NCBI GenBank assembly: GCA_019419865.1
Contig: JAHZIG010000021.1
Location: 1 to 48,331, forward strand
Source of the DNA: Clostridiales bacterium
Lineage (GTDB): Bacteria > Bacillota > Clostridia > Monoglobales > Monoglobaceae
Direction: 5' to 3'
DNA: 48,331 bases
The notes under the pieces were generated by a model. That model did not search any database, was not told the origin of the DNA, and saw nothing but the letters and a program-made list of their open reading frames with translations. Positions 34,411-43,678 of the stretch are shown here, piece after piece; position 1 is the stretch's first letter; each line of letters begins with the position of its first letter. The position numbers were made by a program, and so were the translations under genes.

Positions 34411-36420
34411 ATGTCAGATAGAGAATTCGAAAAAAGAGAGTTTGAAAAAGAGCTTGATTTGGACGTTGACAGAACTGATAACGCGTTAAGCGACGACGAT
34501 TTAGTTTTAAACGAAGAGCTTAGTCAAAAGTACAGCGAAGTCATGAACGATATCGCTGAAGATATTGACGAGATAAACGCCGATTTAAACAGTAAAGACT
34601 CGAGCGGATTTGAAGATCTCGCCGCTTTTGAGAGCGAAGAGCATGGTGAAGCGTCGGAAGACGTTTATCAGTTTAGCGACGCTTCTTCTACGGCTGAGAT
34701 AGATACATCCGAGATAATCAAAAAAATCTCGGAAGGCTACGATGTAGGCGGCGTAGCCGAGGATGCGGCGGTTTTGGAAACGAATACCGACGGCGTTCGG
34801 GATTTTGAATTAATGACATGTGATGAATGTCGTGGGCTTTTATACGATTATGTTTCTGAACTGACTAATCCGTTTAAGAGCAGATCTGTAGAAAACCATG
34901 TTTCAACCTGTCCGTCTTGTAAGCTTGAACTCGATGACATCAAAGATATGTTATCCGTTATGCATAACGCGGAGACGATGTCTCTGCCCGACGGTTTCAA
35001 AGAGAGTCTGCATAGCAGATTGGTCGGCGAGTCGGTTAATGTTATTAAGGAATATAACGAACTAAACCCCGCTCCGGCAGGGCTTCAAGATAAGTTTAAG
35101 AACGCGTTCTACACGGCTAAGGATAAGACCGAGGAGTTTATACAAAACGCTAATTGGCGCGTACTCGCTCCCGCGGCGCTCAGCGCCGTTTTGGTGGTCG
35201 GAGTTACTTCGACCGGGATTTATCAGACTATGAAATCGTCCGACGAGATGTATGATTTTAGCGACGAGTCGCTATTTGCCGCAGAAGCTACGGCAAGACC
35301 GAGCGCGAGCGGGTTGGACGAGTATATAGAGGATTACGAAAGCGATGCGGGTTCGTCGTCTTCTCCAAGATCGACTTCGTCGCCGAGAAGCAGCGCGCGT
35401 CCATATTCGACAGCGTCTCCGTCAAGTTCTATGACGCTGCCGGGTTCGGTATCGAGCGGAAGTTCTTCTTCGTCAACGACGCCGAGGAGTTCGTCTTCGA
35501 CAACAATTCCAAGGAGTTCTTCGTCAAGCTCGTCGAGGAGTTCGACTTCATCGGGAACTACGACAAGAAGCTCCAGCTCAAGCGCAAGAGCGACGGCTAC
35601 GCCGAGACCGGCTACCACGAACAGGACGACGACCTCGTCTTCTTCGACCACGACCAGACGCGCGACGACGGCTACGCCGACGCCGACTCCGGCTCGATAT
35701 GTAACTCCTAATATTATATTACCGTCGTTCCCGGCGCCAAGCGAGACGGCGAGCAGTAGACAGTATACGACTCCTGAAATAATATTGCCGGATATGAACG
35801 AAGTTGCGCAGGCGGCCGCGGCGGCTCAGGCTGCTGAAGCGAGCGCCGCGGAAGAAGCGGAGAGCGCGGCTGTATCCGGCGGCGGAGGAGGCGGATCGTC
35901 TCAGCCCGAGGCGAGCGCGGATACGCCCGCCGTATATTCGGGCGGTTCAGCGGAAGAGACCGGCCAGCCTGAGACTTCGGTAGACGCCGCTTCCGCGGCT
36001 CAGACTACGGCGAGCCCGGCGACCGCAAGCCCGAGTCCGACTTTAAGTCCAAGTCCGGGTCCGAGCATGACGCCGGCGCCGATCGAGAGAAACGAAGAAG
36101 GCGAGACGGATAGCTATGCTGAACTTTCGGAGGATACGCTTAGCGAATATTATGAAGTAAACGCTATGGCGGCGGACGCCGAAGCTTTTGAGAAGCTTGC
36201 CTCATCCGAATATGCTAAAAATTCGAGACTTGAAGAGATAGTTCAGGCTGCGGATAATAAGACGGTTCAAAGACTGACGATTTGTCTGACCGAGGATGAA
36301 TTTAAAGAATTCCTTGAATATATTAAGGACAACGAGGATATAATCAGTTTTGAGGAAGACGTTGATTCTATCGATACTGAAAACGGGGTAATGATAATAA
36401 TCGAAAAACCCGAGATTTAA
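34411..36420 (+). CDS. Membrane zinc-finger anti-sigma factor with Ser/Thr/Pro-rich stalk
   Basis: A 669-residue protein that should hold the adjacent sigma factor inactive. The N-terminal ~130 residues are acidic. A zinc-finger anti-sigma domain follows (Cys-Asp-Glu-Cys near 138, then His-x3-Cys-x2-Cys near 165-173), then one membrane helix (about 250-272). Outside the cell are ~130 residues of Ser/Thr/Arg low complexity (DNA 35340-35700), a Pro/Ala/Ser segment, and a folded-looking C-terminal ~100 residues ending in strands (Gly-Val-Met-Ile-Ile-Ile-Glu-Lys-Pro). RsiW-type proteins are normally 200-300 residues, so this one is unusually long. The stalk could span the wall and be proteolytically or mechanically sensed; that is inference. 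Confidence 0.82.
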   Translation: MSDREFEKREFEKELDLDVDRTDNALSDDDLVLNEELSQKYSEVMNDIAEDIDEINADLNSKDSSGFEDLAAFESEEHGEASEDVYQFSDASSTAEIDTSEIIKKISEGYDVGGVAEDAAVLETNTDGVRDFELMTCDECRGLLYDYVSELTNPFKSRSVENHVSTCPSCKLELDDIKDMLSVMHNAETMSLPDGFKESLHSRLVGESVNVIKEYNELNPAPAGLQDKFKNAFYTAKDKTEEFIQNANWRVLAPAALSAVLVVGVTSTGIYQTMKSSDEMYDFSDESLFAAEATARPSASGLDEYIEDYESDAGSSSSPRSTSSPRSSARPYSTASPSSSMTLPGSVSSGSSSSSTTPRSSSSTTIPRSSSSSSSRSSTSSGTTTRSSSSSARATATPRPATTNRTTTSSSSTTTRRATTATPTPTPARYVTPNIILPSFPAPSETASSRQYTTPEIILPDMNEVAQAAAAAQAAEASAAEEAESAAVSGGGGGGSSQPEASADTPAVYSGGSAEETGQPETSVDAASAAQTTASPATASPSPTLSPSPGPSMTPAPIERNEEGETDSYAELSEDTLSEYYEVNAMAADAEAFEKLASSEYAKNSRLEEIVQAADNKTVQRLTICLTEDEFKEFLEYIKDNEDIISFEEDVDSIDTENGVMIIIEKPEI

Positions 36421-36440
36421 TAGCGTGATTTAATTTATTG

Positions 36441-36474
36441 TTTAGGCGGGGGTCAGCTCCGCCTAAATTTGTTT
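36441..36474 (+). terminator. Terminator of the sigma/anti-sigma operon
   Basis: TTTAGGCGG (36441-36449) pairs perfectly with CCGCCTAAA (36459-36467) around a 9-nt loop, followed by TTTGTTT. Confidence 0.85.
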
Positions 36475-36552
36475 ATATATGAATTGTCTAAAAAATGAAT
36501 ATTTAGAAAATTATTCATACTAATATACAGTAATTAATAAGGAGACTTTCAA

Positions 36553-39177
36553 ATGGAGAAACTGTTGATAATTGACGGTAACAGTATTTTAAACAGATCG
36601 TATTACGGGATAAGGCAGTTAAACGCTCCCGACGGTACGCCGACGAATGCGGTTTATGGATTTTTAAATATCCTGCTTAAATATTTAGAGGACGAATCGC
36701 CGGATTATTTATGCGTTGCGTTTGATTTGAAAGCTCCGACATTCAGACATAAGATGTACGATAAGTATAAAGCGAACCGTAAGCCGGCGCCCGATGATTT
36801 TATTGTTCAGATCCCGATAATGAAACAGACGCTCGAGGCCATGAACTGTAAATGTCTCGAACAGGAGGGATTCGAGGCCGACGATATAATCGGCACGGTT
36901 TCGAGAGTATGCAGCGAGCATAAGATAGAATGCAGCGTGCTCACCGGAGATAAGGACGATCTTCAGCTTGCCGACGAGTACGTTAAAATAAAGCTTGTGA
37001 TCACAAGAATGGGTCAGACGACCACTACTGCGTACGGCAGAGACGAATTTGTGGAGAAATACGGTATAGAACCAGCCGAGTTTATCGACGTCAAGGGGCT
37101 TATGGGCGACTCGTCTGACAATATTCCCGGAGTTAAGGGGATCGGCGAGAAGACGGCGTTTTCGCTCATACAGAAGTATAAGAGCATCGAGAACATATAC
37201 GCCGACGTAGACGGTCTCGACGTTACCGCGTCGGTCAAGAAAAAACTGAGCGAAGGCAGAGACAGCGCGTTTATGAGCAAGACGCTTGCGACGATCGACA
37301 GAAACGTGCCGATGGAGATCGATCTGGAGTCGTATAGGATAAAAGATTATAATAAAGAAGAACTCGCGGCTATATTTAAAAGATTGAACTTTAAATCTTT
37401 TTTATCAAGGCTGGATCTTATGGACGCGGCTCAGGCCGCCGAGGAAGAGAAGCCGGCGATCGAACCGGTTTATATTAAACCTGAGGCGGCCTGCGAGGAG
37501 ATAGCCCGTTCCGAAAAGCTGTACTATCGCTTGGATATGGAAAACTCCGAGGTATATTATACTTTGGACGGCGAGAACTATAAGTATACAGAGTTCAACC
37601 CCGATCTGTTTAGGCCGGTTTTTGAAAATACGAATATCAAAAAATTTGGTTTCGATCTGAAGGAAGACATAATAGATCTAAACAAGCTTGGAATAGGATA
37701 CGAGAATCTTGGCTTCGACGTAATGATAGCCGCTTATATAAGCGATCCGGCTAAGAGCAGATACGAATTGGACAGTCTGTTTTTCGACTGCTTCGGTCAG
37801 TCTTTGGACGCCGGAAAAGAGGGAGAAAACGACGTGCAGATAGCGATGGATCTTGGCGGCGGCCGCGACGACAGGTTACAAAAAAACGCCAATGCGCTCT
37901 ACGCGATCTTTAAGCTTACCGAATACTATTCAAACGAGCTTGAGAAAAACGATCAGACGGAGCTGTATTACGATATAGAACTTCCGCTTATCGAGGTACT
38001 GGCGAGTATGCAAATAGTAGGCGTATATGTGGATAAGGATGAACTCAAGCGGTTCGGCGACGCGCTTAAAAAAAGGATAGATGTTTTGACCGATCAAATA
38101 TATGAGGAAGCGGGAGAAGAGTTTAATATCAATTCGCCCAAACAACTTGGAAACATATTGTTCGATAAGCTGTCTCTGCCTCATGGCAGAAAGACCAAGA
38201 CCGGGTACTCGACCAACGTCGATATATTAAAGAAATTGATCGGAGTACATCCTATAATCGAGCTGATAATGGAGTACAGAACGCTGACGAAACTGAATTC
38301 GACCTACGTCGAAGGCTTGCTCGCGGTGATAGATCCGGATACGGGCAGGATACATTCGAGTTTTAATCAGACTGTGACGGCTACGGGGCGAATTAGCAGT
38401 ACCGAGCCAAATCTTCAGAATATACCGGTCAGGACGGAAATCGGACGCGAACTTAGAAGAATGTTTGTCGCCGAGAAAGAAGACGAGACGCTGGTCGACG
38501 CGGATTATTCCCAGATCGAGCTTAGAGTTTTGGCGGATATGTCGGGCGACGAGAATATGCGCGCGGCGTTTATAAATAACGTGGATATACACGCGCAGAC
38601 GTCGTCGCAGGTGTTCGGCGTTCCTATCGACGAGGTTACTCCTGCAATGAGGACGAGAGCTAAGGCCGTCAATTTCGGAATAGTATATGGGATTGGCGCT
38701 TTTTCGTTGTCGCAGGATCTTAAGATAACAAGAAAAGAGGCCGATAACTATATCCGAAGTTATTTGCAGACTTATCCGATGGTAGATAAATTTATGAAGG
38801 ATATGGTCGAAGAGGGAAGCAAAAACGGGTTTGTGCAGACTAAATTTAACAGAAGGAGATACTTGCCCGAGCTTAAATCAAGCAACCGCATAACTCATGC
38901 GTTCGGCGAGAGAGTGGCGATGAACGCGCCTATCCAGGGAACGGCGGCGGATATAATAAAAATCGCGATGGTCAACGTCTATAGGCGTTTAAAATCGGAA
39001 AAACTGCGTTCTAAGCTGATCCTTCAGGTTCACGACGAATTGATAGTCGAGACTAAGACGGACGAGCTAGAGCGGGTTAAAGAGATTGTAAAGAGCGAAA
39101 TGGAAAACGCGGTCAAACTCAGCGTTCCGCTGAATGTGGATCTAAACGCAGGCCGGAGCTGGTACGATACCAAATAA
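36553..39177 (+). CDS. polA: DNA polymerase I
   Basis: An 874-residue enzyme for Okazaki-fragment processing and repair. A 5'-nuclease domain (about 1-290) is intact (Asp-Gly-Asn-Ser, Phe-Glu-Ala-Asp-Asp). The middle exonuclease-like domain (about 305-465) keeps Asp-x-Glu in Leu-Asp-Met-Glu-Asn and an Asp in Asp-Leu-Lys-Glu-Asp, but lacks the last Tyr-x3-Asp motif (Asn-Ala-Leu-Tyr-Ala at that place), so proofreading is probably lost, as in many Gram-positive Pol I proteins. The polymerase domain has motif A (Asp-Ala-Asp-Tyr-Ser-Gln-Ile-Glu-Leu), B (Arg-Ala-Lys-Ala-Val-Asn-Phe-Gly) and C (Gln-Val-His-Asp-Glu). AAGGAG precedes the ATG. Confidence 0.97.
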   Translation: MEKLLIIDGNSILNRSYYGIRQLNAPDGTPTNAVYGFLNILLKYLEDESPDYLCVAFDLKAPTFRHKMYDKYKANRKPAPDDFIVQIPIMKQTLEAMNCKCLEQEGFEADDIIGTVSRVCSEHKIECSVLTGDKDDLQLADEYVKIKLVITRMGQTTTTAYGRDEFVEKYGIEPAEFIDVKGLMGDSSDNIPGVKGIGEKTAFSLIQKYKSIENIYADVDGLDVTASVKKKLSEGRDSAFMSKTLATIDRNVPMEIDLESYRIKDYNKEELAAIFKRLNFKSFLSRLDLMDAAQAAEEEKPAIEPVYIKPEAACEEIARSEKLYYRLDMENSEVYYTLDGENYKYTEFNPDLFRPVFENTNIKKFGFDLKEDIIDLNKLGIGYENLGFDVMIAAYISDPAKSRYELDSLFFDCFGQSLDAGKEGENDVQIAMDLGGGRDDRLQKNANALYAIFKLTEYYSNELEKNDQTELYYDIELPLIEVLASMQIVGVYVDKDELKRFGDALKKRIDVLTDQIYEEAGEEFNINSPKQLGNILFDKLSLPHGRKTKTGYSTNVDILKKLIGVHPIIELIMEYRTLTKLNSTYVEGLLAVIDPDTGRIHSSFNQTVTATGRISSTEPNLQNIPVRTEIGRELRRMFVAEKEDETLVDADYSQIELRVLADMSGDENMRAAFINNVDIHAQTSSQVFGVPIDEVTPAMRTRAKAVNFGIVYGIGAFSLSQDLKITRKEADNYIRSYLQTYPMVDKFMKDMVEEGSKNGFVQTKFNRRRYLPELKSSNRITHAFGERVAMNAPIQGTAADIIKIAMVNVYRRLKSEKLRSKLILQVHDELIVETKTDELERVKEIVKSEMENAVKLSVPLNVDLNAGRSWYDTK

Positions 39178-39205
39178 ATTTATCATACCGATCGTTTGCC
39201 AAATA

Positions 39206-39234
39206 TTGAAATATATAGCATATTGTGATATAAT
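39206..39234 (+). promoter_or_regulatory. Promoter of coaE
   Basis: TTGAAA (39206-39211), a 17-bp spacer and TATAAT (39229-39234), with a start near 39241. Confidence 0.7.
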
Positions 39235-39370
39235 GCAATATAAACCGTGCGTATAAGATCTATTTGACGGCAAAGCTCTTGTTATGGTAATTTAAATTGT
39301 AGATCGGATGAATTGCGGCGTTTATAAAAGCCGATTGACGCGCGGCTCAGGTTTGGGGGCGATCAAAATA

Positions 39371-39958
39371 TTGATAGGAATAACCGGAGGAATAGGGTCC
39401 GGAAAGAGCACGGTATCGAGGCTGTTTGAAAAAAACGGAGCGGCTGTGATAGACGCCGATAAAATATCTCGTGAAGTCATCAAGCGCGGAGAAGCGGCGT
39501 ATTATGAAGTAATAGAGTATTTCACGGACGCAGTCGTAGCTCCAAACGGCGAGATAGACCGAAAAAAACTTGCCGGGATCGTATTTTCCGATAAGAATAA
39601 GCTTGCCGAGCTGAACAGGATCACGCATAAGCATATTTTCAGGGCGATGAAAGAGAGGATAGCGAACGCGTCGGACAAAGATTTGATAGTTTTGGACGTT
39701 CCGCTGTTGTTTAGCGCTGATTTTCCTTTTAAATGCGATAAGACGATAGCTGTCGTCGCGGATCGTAAGTTGCGCGTTAAAAGAGTGATGCAGAGGGATA
39801 ATTGTTCGTCTGAGGAAGTTGAAAGAAGAATGAGAGCTCAGCTTTCGGACGACGAGCTTTGCCGGTTAGCCGACGAAGTTTTATACAATAACGGAAGCGA
39901 AAGCGAGGTCGAGGATTATATTAAAAAATTTATTGCGGAAAATTGCAAGCAAGAGTGA
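39371..39958 (+). CDS. coaE: Dephospho-CoA kinase
   Basis: A 195-residue P-loop kinase for the last step of coenzyme A synthesis. The Walker A motif Gly-Gly-Ile-Gly-Ser-Gly-Lys-Ser is at the N-terminus, followed by Asp-Ala-Asp-Lys-Ile-Ser-Arg and the CoA-binding region Leu-Asp-Val-Pro-Leu-Leu-Phe. The start is uncertain: the frame opens at an ATG at 39308 with no ribosome site, whereas a TTG at 39371 sits nine bases after GGGGGCG and gives the usual family N-terminus and length. The polA-coaE-slt order is common in Firmicutes. Confidence 0.92.
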   Translation: MIGITGGIGSGKSTVSRLFEKNGAAVIDADKISREVIKRGEAAYYEVIEYFTDAVVAPNGEIDRKKLAGIVFSDKNKLAELNRITHKHIFRAMKERIANASDKDLIVLDVPLLFSADFPFKCDKTIAVVADRKLRVKRVMQRDNCSSEEVERRMRAQLSDDELCRLADEVLYNNGSESEVEDYIKKFIAENCKQE

Positions 39959-39972
39959 TTCGAGGTATTTAT

Positions 39973-40797
39973 ATGAATGAAAAACGCAGAGCGTCCTCCG
40001 GATACTTTGACAGAGCCGCGGCGGACGGTGAAAGCGGCGTGTTGGTAAACCGTGGTCGCTTAGGAACATATACGAGAGATAATACCTTGGATTTTGGTTA
40101 TGATAAATTATATGGGCAGACCGTTGAAACTAACATAAGCTTCAGCTCGGCGGGAAGTTCGAGACGCGCGTCAAGAACGAGCGGGCGAAGAGGCGGAAGT
40201 CGAAGAAGAAAACAAAGGTCCTGCGCGTCGGGCTGTCTTGTTCCGCTTTGTATAATCGCGGTTATAGCAATAGTCGCCGGGTTCTTGATACATAAGCATA
40301 CGGGCGGCGACGTATCGAGGAGTATAGACGAGTATATGTATCCTATCAGGTACGAGGAGATCGTAAAGGAATACGCCGACGAGTTCGATATGGACAAATA
40401 TCTGATCTATGCAGTGATACGCACCGAAAGTAACTTTGATCAGTACGCCGTATCGAGTGCGGGGGCTTATGGGCTCATGCAGCTTCAGGAGGAGACCGCG
40501 CAAGACTGCGCAGACGACCTCGATATGGAGGTAGATCTGCCAGACGATTTATACGATCCTGATATAAACATCAGGCTTGGCGTATATTATTTAGACTGGC
40601 TGCTGGATAATTACGACGGTAATTTGGATTACGCGATAGCGGCGTATAACGGCGGTATTGGAAATGTGAACAAGTGGCTGGATAGCGATGAATACCTCGG
40701 CGAGGACGGCGAGTTGCAAATACCGTTTGGAGAAACCGAGAAGTACGTCGAGGGAGTAAGAGATTCATATGAAAAGTATAAAGAGTTATATAAATAA
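39973..40797 (+). CDS. Membrane-anchored lytic transglycosylase (SLT domain)
   Basis: A 274-residue peptidoglycan-cleaving enzyme. The basic N-terminal ~85 residues end in an Arg/Ser/Gly run, then one membrane helix (about 91-112) and an SLT/GEWL-like domain (about 128-274). The catalytic Glu is in Ile-Arg-Thr-Glu-Ser-Asn-Phe, followed by Ser-Ala-Gly-Ala-Tyr-Gly-Leu-Met-Gln-Leu and Ala-Ile-Ala-Ala-Tyr-Asn-Gly-Gly. It cleaves MurNAc-GlcNAc bonds to leave anhydro ends. The ATG at 39973 with GAGGT six bases upstream is preferred over an earlier in-frame start that would overlap coaE. Confidence 0.9.
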   Translation: MNEKRRASSGYFDRAAADGESGVLVNRGRLGTYTRDNTLDFGYDKLYGQTVETNISFSSAGSSRRASRTSGRRGGSRRRKQRSCASGCLVPLCIIAVIAIVAGFLIHKHTGGDVSRSIDEYMYPIRYEEIVKEYADEFDMDKYLIYAVIRTESNFDQYAVSSAGAYGLMQLQEETAQDCADDLDMEVDLPDDLYDPDINIRLGVYYLDWLLDNYDGNLDYAIAAYNGGIGNVNKWLDSDEYLGEDGELQIPFGETEKYVEGVRDSYEKYKELYK

Positions 40798-40815
40798 CAG
40801 GAGGATAATGTTAGC

Positions 40816-42210
40816 ATGAAACCGGAAGAATTATTATATGAAAACAAAAACAGATTTTCGGAAATCGACGATAAGGAGAATAAAGAGGTCTTTTCGTTTT
40901 GCGAGGATTATAAGAAGTTTATAACAAAGGCTAAGACAGAGCGTGAGTTTACGTCAGACGCGGCGCGGGCGCTTGAGAGCGCGGGCTTTGTGCATTTAGA
41001 CGCAAAAAGCGAACTCAAGCCCGGAGACAAGGTGTACGACGTCAACCGCGGCAAGGGTCTTGTGGCGGCGGTTATCGGCAAAGAAGATATCGAATTTGGC
41101 GCTAATGTAATTGGCGCGCATGTGGACGCTCCGCGCCTTGATTTTAAGCCCAACCCGCTTTACGAGGACGGACATATGGCTTACTTTAAGACGCATTATT
41201 ACGGCGGAATAAAGAAGTATCAGTGGACGACCATTCCGCTTGCGATACACGGCATAGTAGCATTGCAGGACGGAACGCAGATACCTATCTGCATAGGCGA
41301 GGACGAGGGCGATCCGGTGTTCGTTATCACCGATCTGCTCCCGCATTTGGCTCAGGATCAGATGCAGAAAAAAGCTTCCGAGTTTATCGCGGGCGAAAGT
41401 CTTAACCTTGTTGCGGGTAATATCGAATCGGAGGATAAAGACGTTAAGGAGAAGGTCAAATATAATATTTTAAAAGCTCTGAACGAGAAATATGATATTG
41501 TCGAAGAAGATTTCGTCAGCGCGGAGATAGAGGTCGTGCCGGCGTTTAAAGCCCGCGATCTTGGAATAGACAGAAGCATGATCGCGGCATACGGCCAGGA
41601 CGACCGGGTTTGCGCCTATACGGCCTTAAGAGCGATACTCGACGCTAAAAAGCCAAAAAAGACCGCGGTTTGCCTGCTTGTCGATAAAGAAGAAGTAGGA
41701 AGTATGGGCAATACCGGCATGCAGTCTAAGAATTTTGAGAACGTTATGGCAAAAATAGTCGATAAGCTCTCGCCGAGCTATTCGGATCTGAAATTAAGAG
41801 AAGCTATATCGAACTCAACCTGTCTGTCGGCAGACGTCAGCACAGCGTTAGATCCTAATTTTGCCGAGGTGAGCGAAAAGAGAAATTCAGCCGTGGTAAA
41901 CGGAGGACTTGCGCTCACAAAGTACACCGGTTCGAGGGGTAAGGGCGGCGCGAACGACGCAAGCGCCGAGTTGATGGCTTCGGTCAGAAAAATATTTAAC
42001 GAAAACGCCGTAAAATGGCAGGTTTGCGAGCTTGGTAAAGTCGATTGCGGAGGCGGCGGCACGATCGCTCAGTTCGTAGCCAACATGGGCATGGAAGTCG
42101 TTGATTGCGGCGTGGCTTTGCTGTCTATGCACGCTCCTTACGAAGTTGCCGGAAAGCTTGACGTTTATATGGCGTATAAAGGCTATAAGGCGTTTTTTGA
42201 GATGAATTGA
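40816..42210 (+). CDS. M18-family aminopeptidase
   Basis: A 464-residue zinc aminopeptidase of the M18 (aminopeptidase I/aspartyl aminopeptidase) family, releasing N-terminal residues from peptides in the cytoplasm. Metal ligands and family motifs are visible: Gly-Ala-His-Val-Asp-Ala-Pro-Arg-Leu, Asp-Asp-Arg-Val-Cys-Ala-Tyr, Asp-Lys-Glu-Glu-Val-Gly-Ser, and the C-terminal Ser-Met-His-Ala-Pro-Tyr-Glu. No signal peptide. GGAGG lies 11 bases before the ATG. It is 18 bp after the transglycosylase and ends the polA-coaE-slt run. Confidence 0.93.
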   Translation: MKPEELLYENKNRFSEIDDKENKEVFSFCEDYKKFITKAKTEREFTSDAARALESAGFVHLDAKSELKPGDKVYDVNRGKGLVAAVIGKEDIEFGANVIGAHVDAPRLDFKPNPLYEDGHMAYFKTHYYGGIKKYQWTTIPLAIHGIVALQDGTQIPICIGEDEGDPVFVITDLLPHLAQDQMQKKASEFIAGESLNLVAGNIESEDKDVKEKVKYNILKALNEKYDIVEEDFVSAEIEVVPAFKARDLGIDRSMIAAYGQDDRVCAYTALRAILDAKKPKKTAVCLLVDKEEVGSMGNTGMQSKNFENVMAKIVDKLSPSYSDLKLREAISNSTCLSADVSTALDPNFAEVSEKRNSAVVNGGLALTKYTGSRGKGGANDASAELMASVRKIFNENAVKWQVCELGKVDCGGGGTIAQFVANMGMEVVDCGVALLSMHAPYEVAGKLDVYMAYKGYKAFFEMN

Positions 42211-42215
42211 TTATC

Positions 42216-42250
42216 CGACTTCCGGAATATTTGAGTTCCGGAAGTCGTTT
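42216..42250 (+). terminator. Rho-independent terminator of the aminopeptidase gene
   Basis: CGACTTCCGGAA (42216-42227) pairs perfectly over 12 bp with TTCCGGAAGTCG (42236-42247) around an 8-nt loop, followed by TTTGT. Confidence 0.88.
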
Positions 42251-42391
42251 GTATGATATAGCGCGCGGCGCGAATATCGCCGCGGGCAGAAGCGCGGGAT
42301 CCGACTTGGTTTTTCGGCAGATCGCGGCGTTTCCTGACGCATAAAACCGCGCGTACATATATTCAATACTTTATTTTAAGGGGAATATGAT

Positions 42392-43678
42392 ATGAAAATA
42401 GGCTGTGTAATAAAACCTGTTTCGGCTGTTTTTATAGCGCTATGTATGGTTTTGTCCTTATCATGCGCCGCAGCGTCGGGCACGGTATACGCGGACGAGC
42501 TTGTTTCGCTTCCGACGGAGATCGAGGGGCAAAGAGTCTTAGAGCTCAGCGTACCCGTTAGCGACATAAAAACAGGCGACGAGGTATACTTGAATATAAA
42601 CGCCGACGACGTTGAAAATATGTTCGGCTTTGAGGCGGAGATTACATACGATCCTGAAAAACTCTCGTTTAAGGGAGCGAGCTGCGGATACGACGACCTT
42701 AACAGTATCGATATAACCGACTGGTCTCAGCCTGGAAGGATCCGTTATGCGTTTTCGAGCGATAAAACGGCGGTCGACTTTGAACCCACTCTCGTCACAT
42801 TCGCTTTTACAGCGAACCAGACGGGAACGGTCGAGTTTGAGATGTCGAACGTTATTATCATAAACGACGATATGAGCTATGAAAGCTATCCGGAAACAAA
42901 ACGCGCTTCCTTGACTATAACAAGCCAAAGTTCGGGTACAAATTCTGGAAGTTCGGGCGGTAGCTCCGGCGGTTCGGGAAGTTCGGGCGGCTGGGGAAGC
43001 GGCGTAATAGTTAGCGGCGGCGGAACGAGCATAACGACTTCTACAGCGCCGTCGGCGTCGCCTCTGCCGGAACCTACTCCGTACGCCGGAGGTTTTACCG
43101 ACCTTAACGAGGCGGAATGGGCGGTCGAGGCCATAACTTATTTGTCCGATTTAGGCATAATAAACGGTTATATAGACGACGAGACCGGAGAACAGATGTT
43201 CAGACCCAACAACCCGATAACCAGGGCGGAATTTACAAAGATCGTGGTTATGTCCTTCGTGCTGAGCGCAGGGGAGAACGCGCCCCAGTTCATTGACGTT
43301 TCAAGCGATGATTGGTTTTATCAGTATGTGACGACCGCTGCGGAATGCGGGATCGTGAACGGATACGAGGACGGCGCCTTTTTACCGGATAACAGCATAA
43401 CTCGCGAGGAAATGTCGGCTGTTATCGTCAGAGCCGCAGAAGCCGCGGGGCTTGAGCTCAGCGCAAGCCGGCTCAATATAAACTTTGCGGACGAGAGCGA
43501 TATAAGCGAATACGCCGTAGGATATATCGACAGTCTTTACACTGCCGGGATAATAAACGGCGACGAAAACAATATGTTTAGACCGCAGGATAATCTGACC
43601 AGAGCCGAAGCGGCTAAGGTCTTACATTCGGTTTTGACCATCAATAACAGCGCGGAGGAGGCGGCGGAGAATGAATAA
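42392..43678 (+). CDS. Secreted cohesin-like protein anchored by three SLH domains
   Basis: A 428-residue surface protein. It has a signal peptide (about 1-35), one cohesin-like beta-sandwich (about 48-180; note Phe-Gly-Phe-Glu-Ala-Glu-Ile-Thr-Tyr-Asp-Pro-Glu-Lys-Leu, the usual cohesin strand pattern), a Gly/Ser linker (about 183-215) and three S-layer homology repeats (near 232, 292 and 352; e.g. Ile-Thr-Arg-Ala-Glu-Phe and Leu-Thr-Arg-Ala-Glu-Ala). Cohesins bind dockerins with high affinity in cellulosomes, and SLH domains hold proteins on pyruvylated wall polymers. The next gene encodes a dockerin and overlaps by 8 bp, the natural partner. AAGGGG precedes the ATG. Confidence 0.88.
   Translation: MKIGCVIKPVSAVFIALCMVLSLSCAAASGTVYADELVSLPTEIEGQRVLELSVPVSDIKTGDEVYLNINADDVENMFGFEAEITYDPEKLSFKGASCGYDDLNSIDITDWSQPGRIRYAFSSDKTAVDFEPTLVTFAFTANQTGTVEFEMSNVIIINDDMSYESYPETKRASLTITSQSSGTNSGSSGGSSGGSGSSGGWGSGVIVSGGGTSITTSTAPSASPLPEPTPYAGGFTDLNEAEWAVEAITYLSDLGIINGYIDDETGEQMFRPNNPITRAEFTKIVVMSFVLSAGENAPQFIDVSSDDWFYQYVTTAAECGIVNGYEDGAFLPDNSITREEMSAVIVRAAEAAGLELSASRLNINFADESDISEYAVGYIDSLYTAGIINGDENNMFRPQDNLTRAEAAKVLHSVLTINNSAEEAAENE

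Noticed and set aside
35334..35651. Minus-strand frame of Glu/Val/Leu low complexity
   Set aside because: Simple antisense reading of the Ser/Thr-rich tract of the anti-sigma gene.
35340..35720. Repeat-rich DNA that could suggest a CRISPR or tandem repeat array
   Set aside because: No regular repeat/spacer spacing; the frame is open throughout and explained by a low-complexity protein segment.
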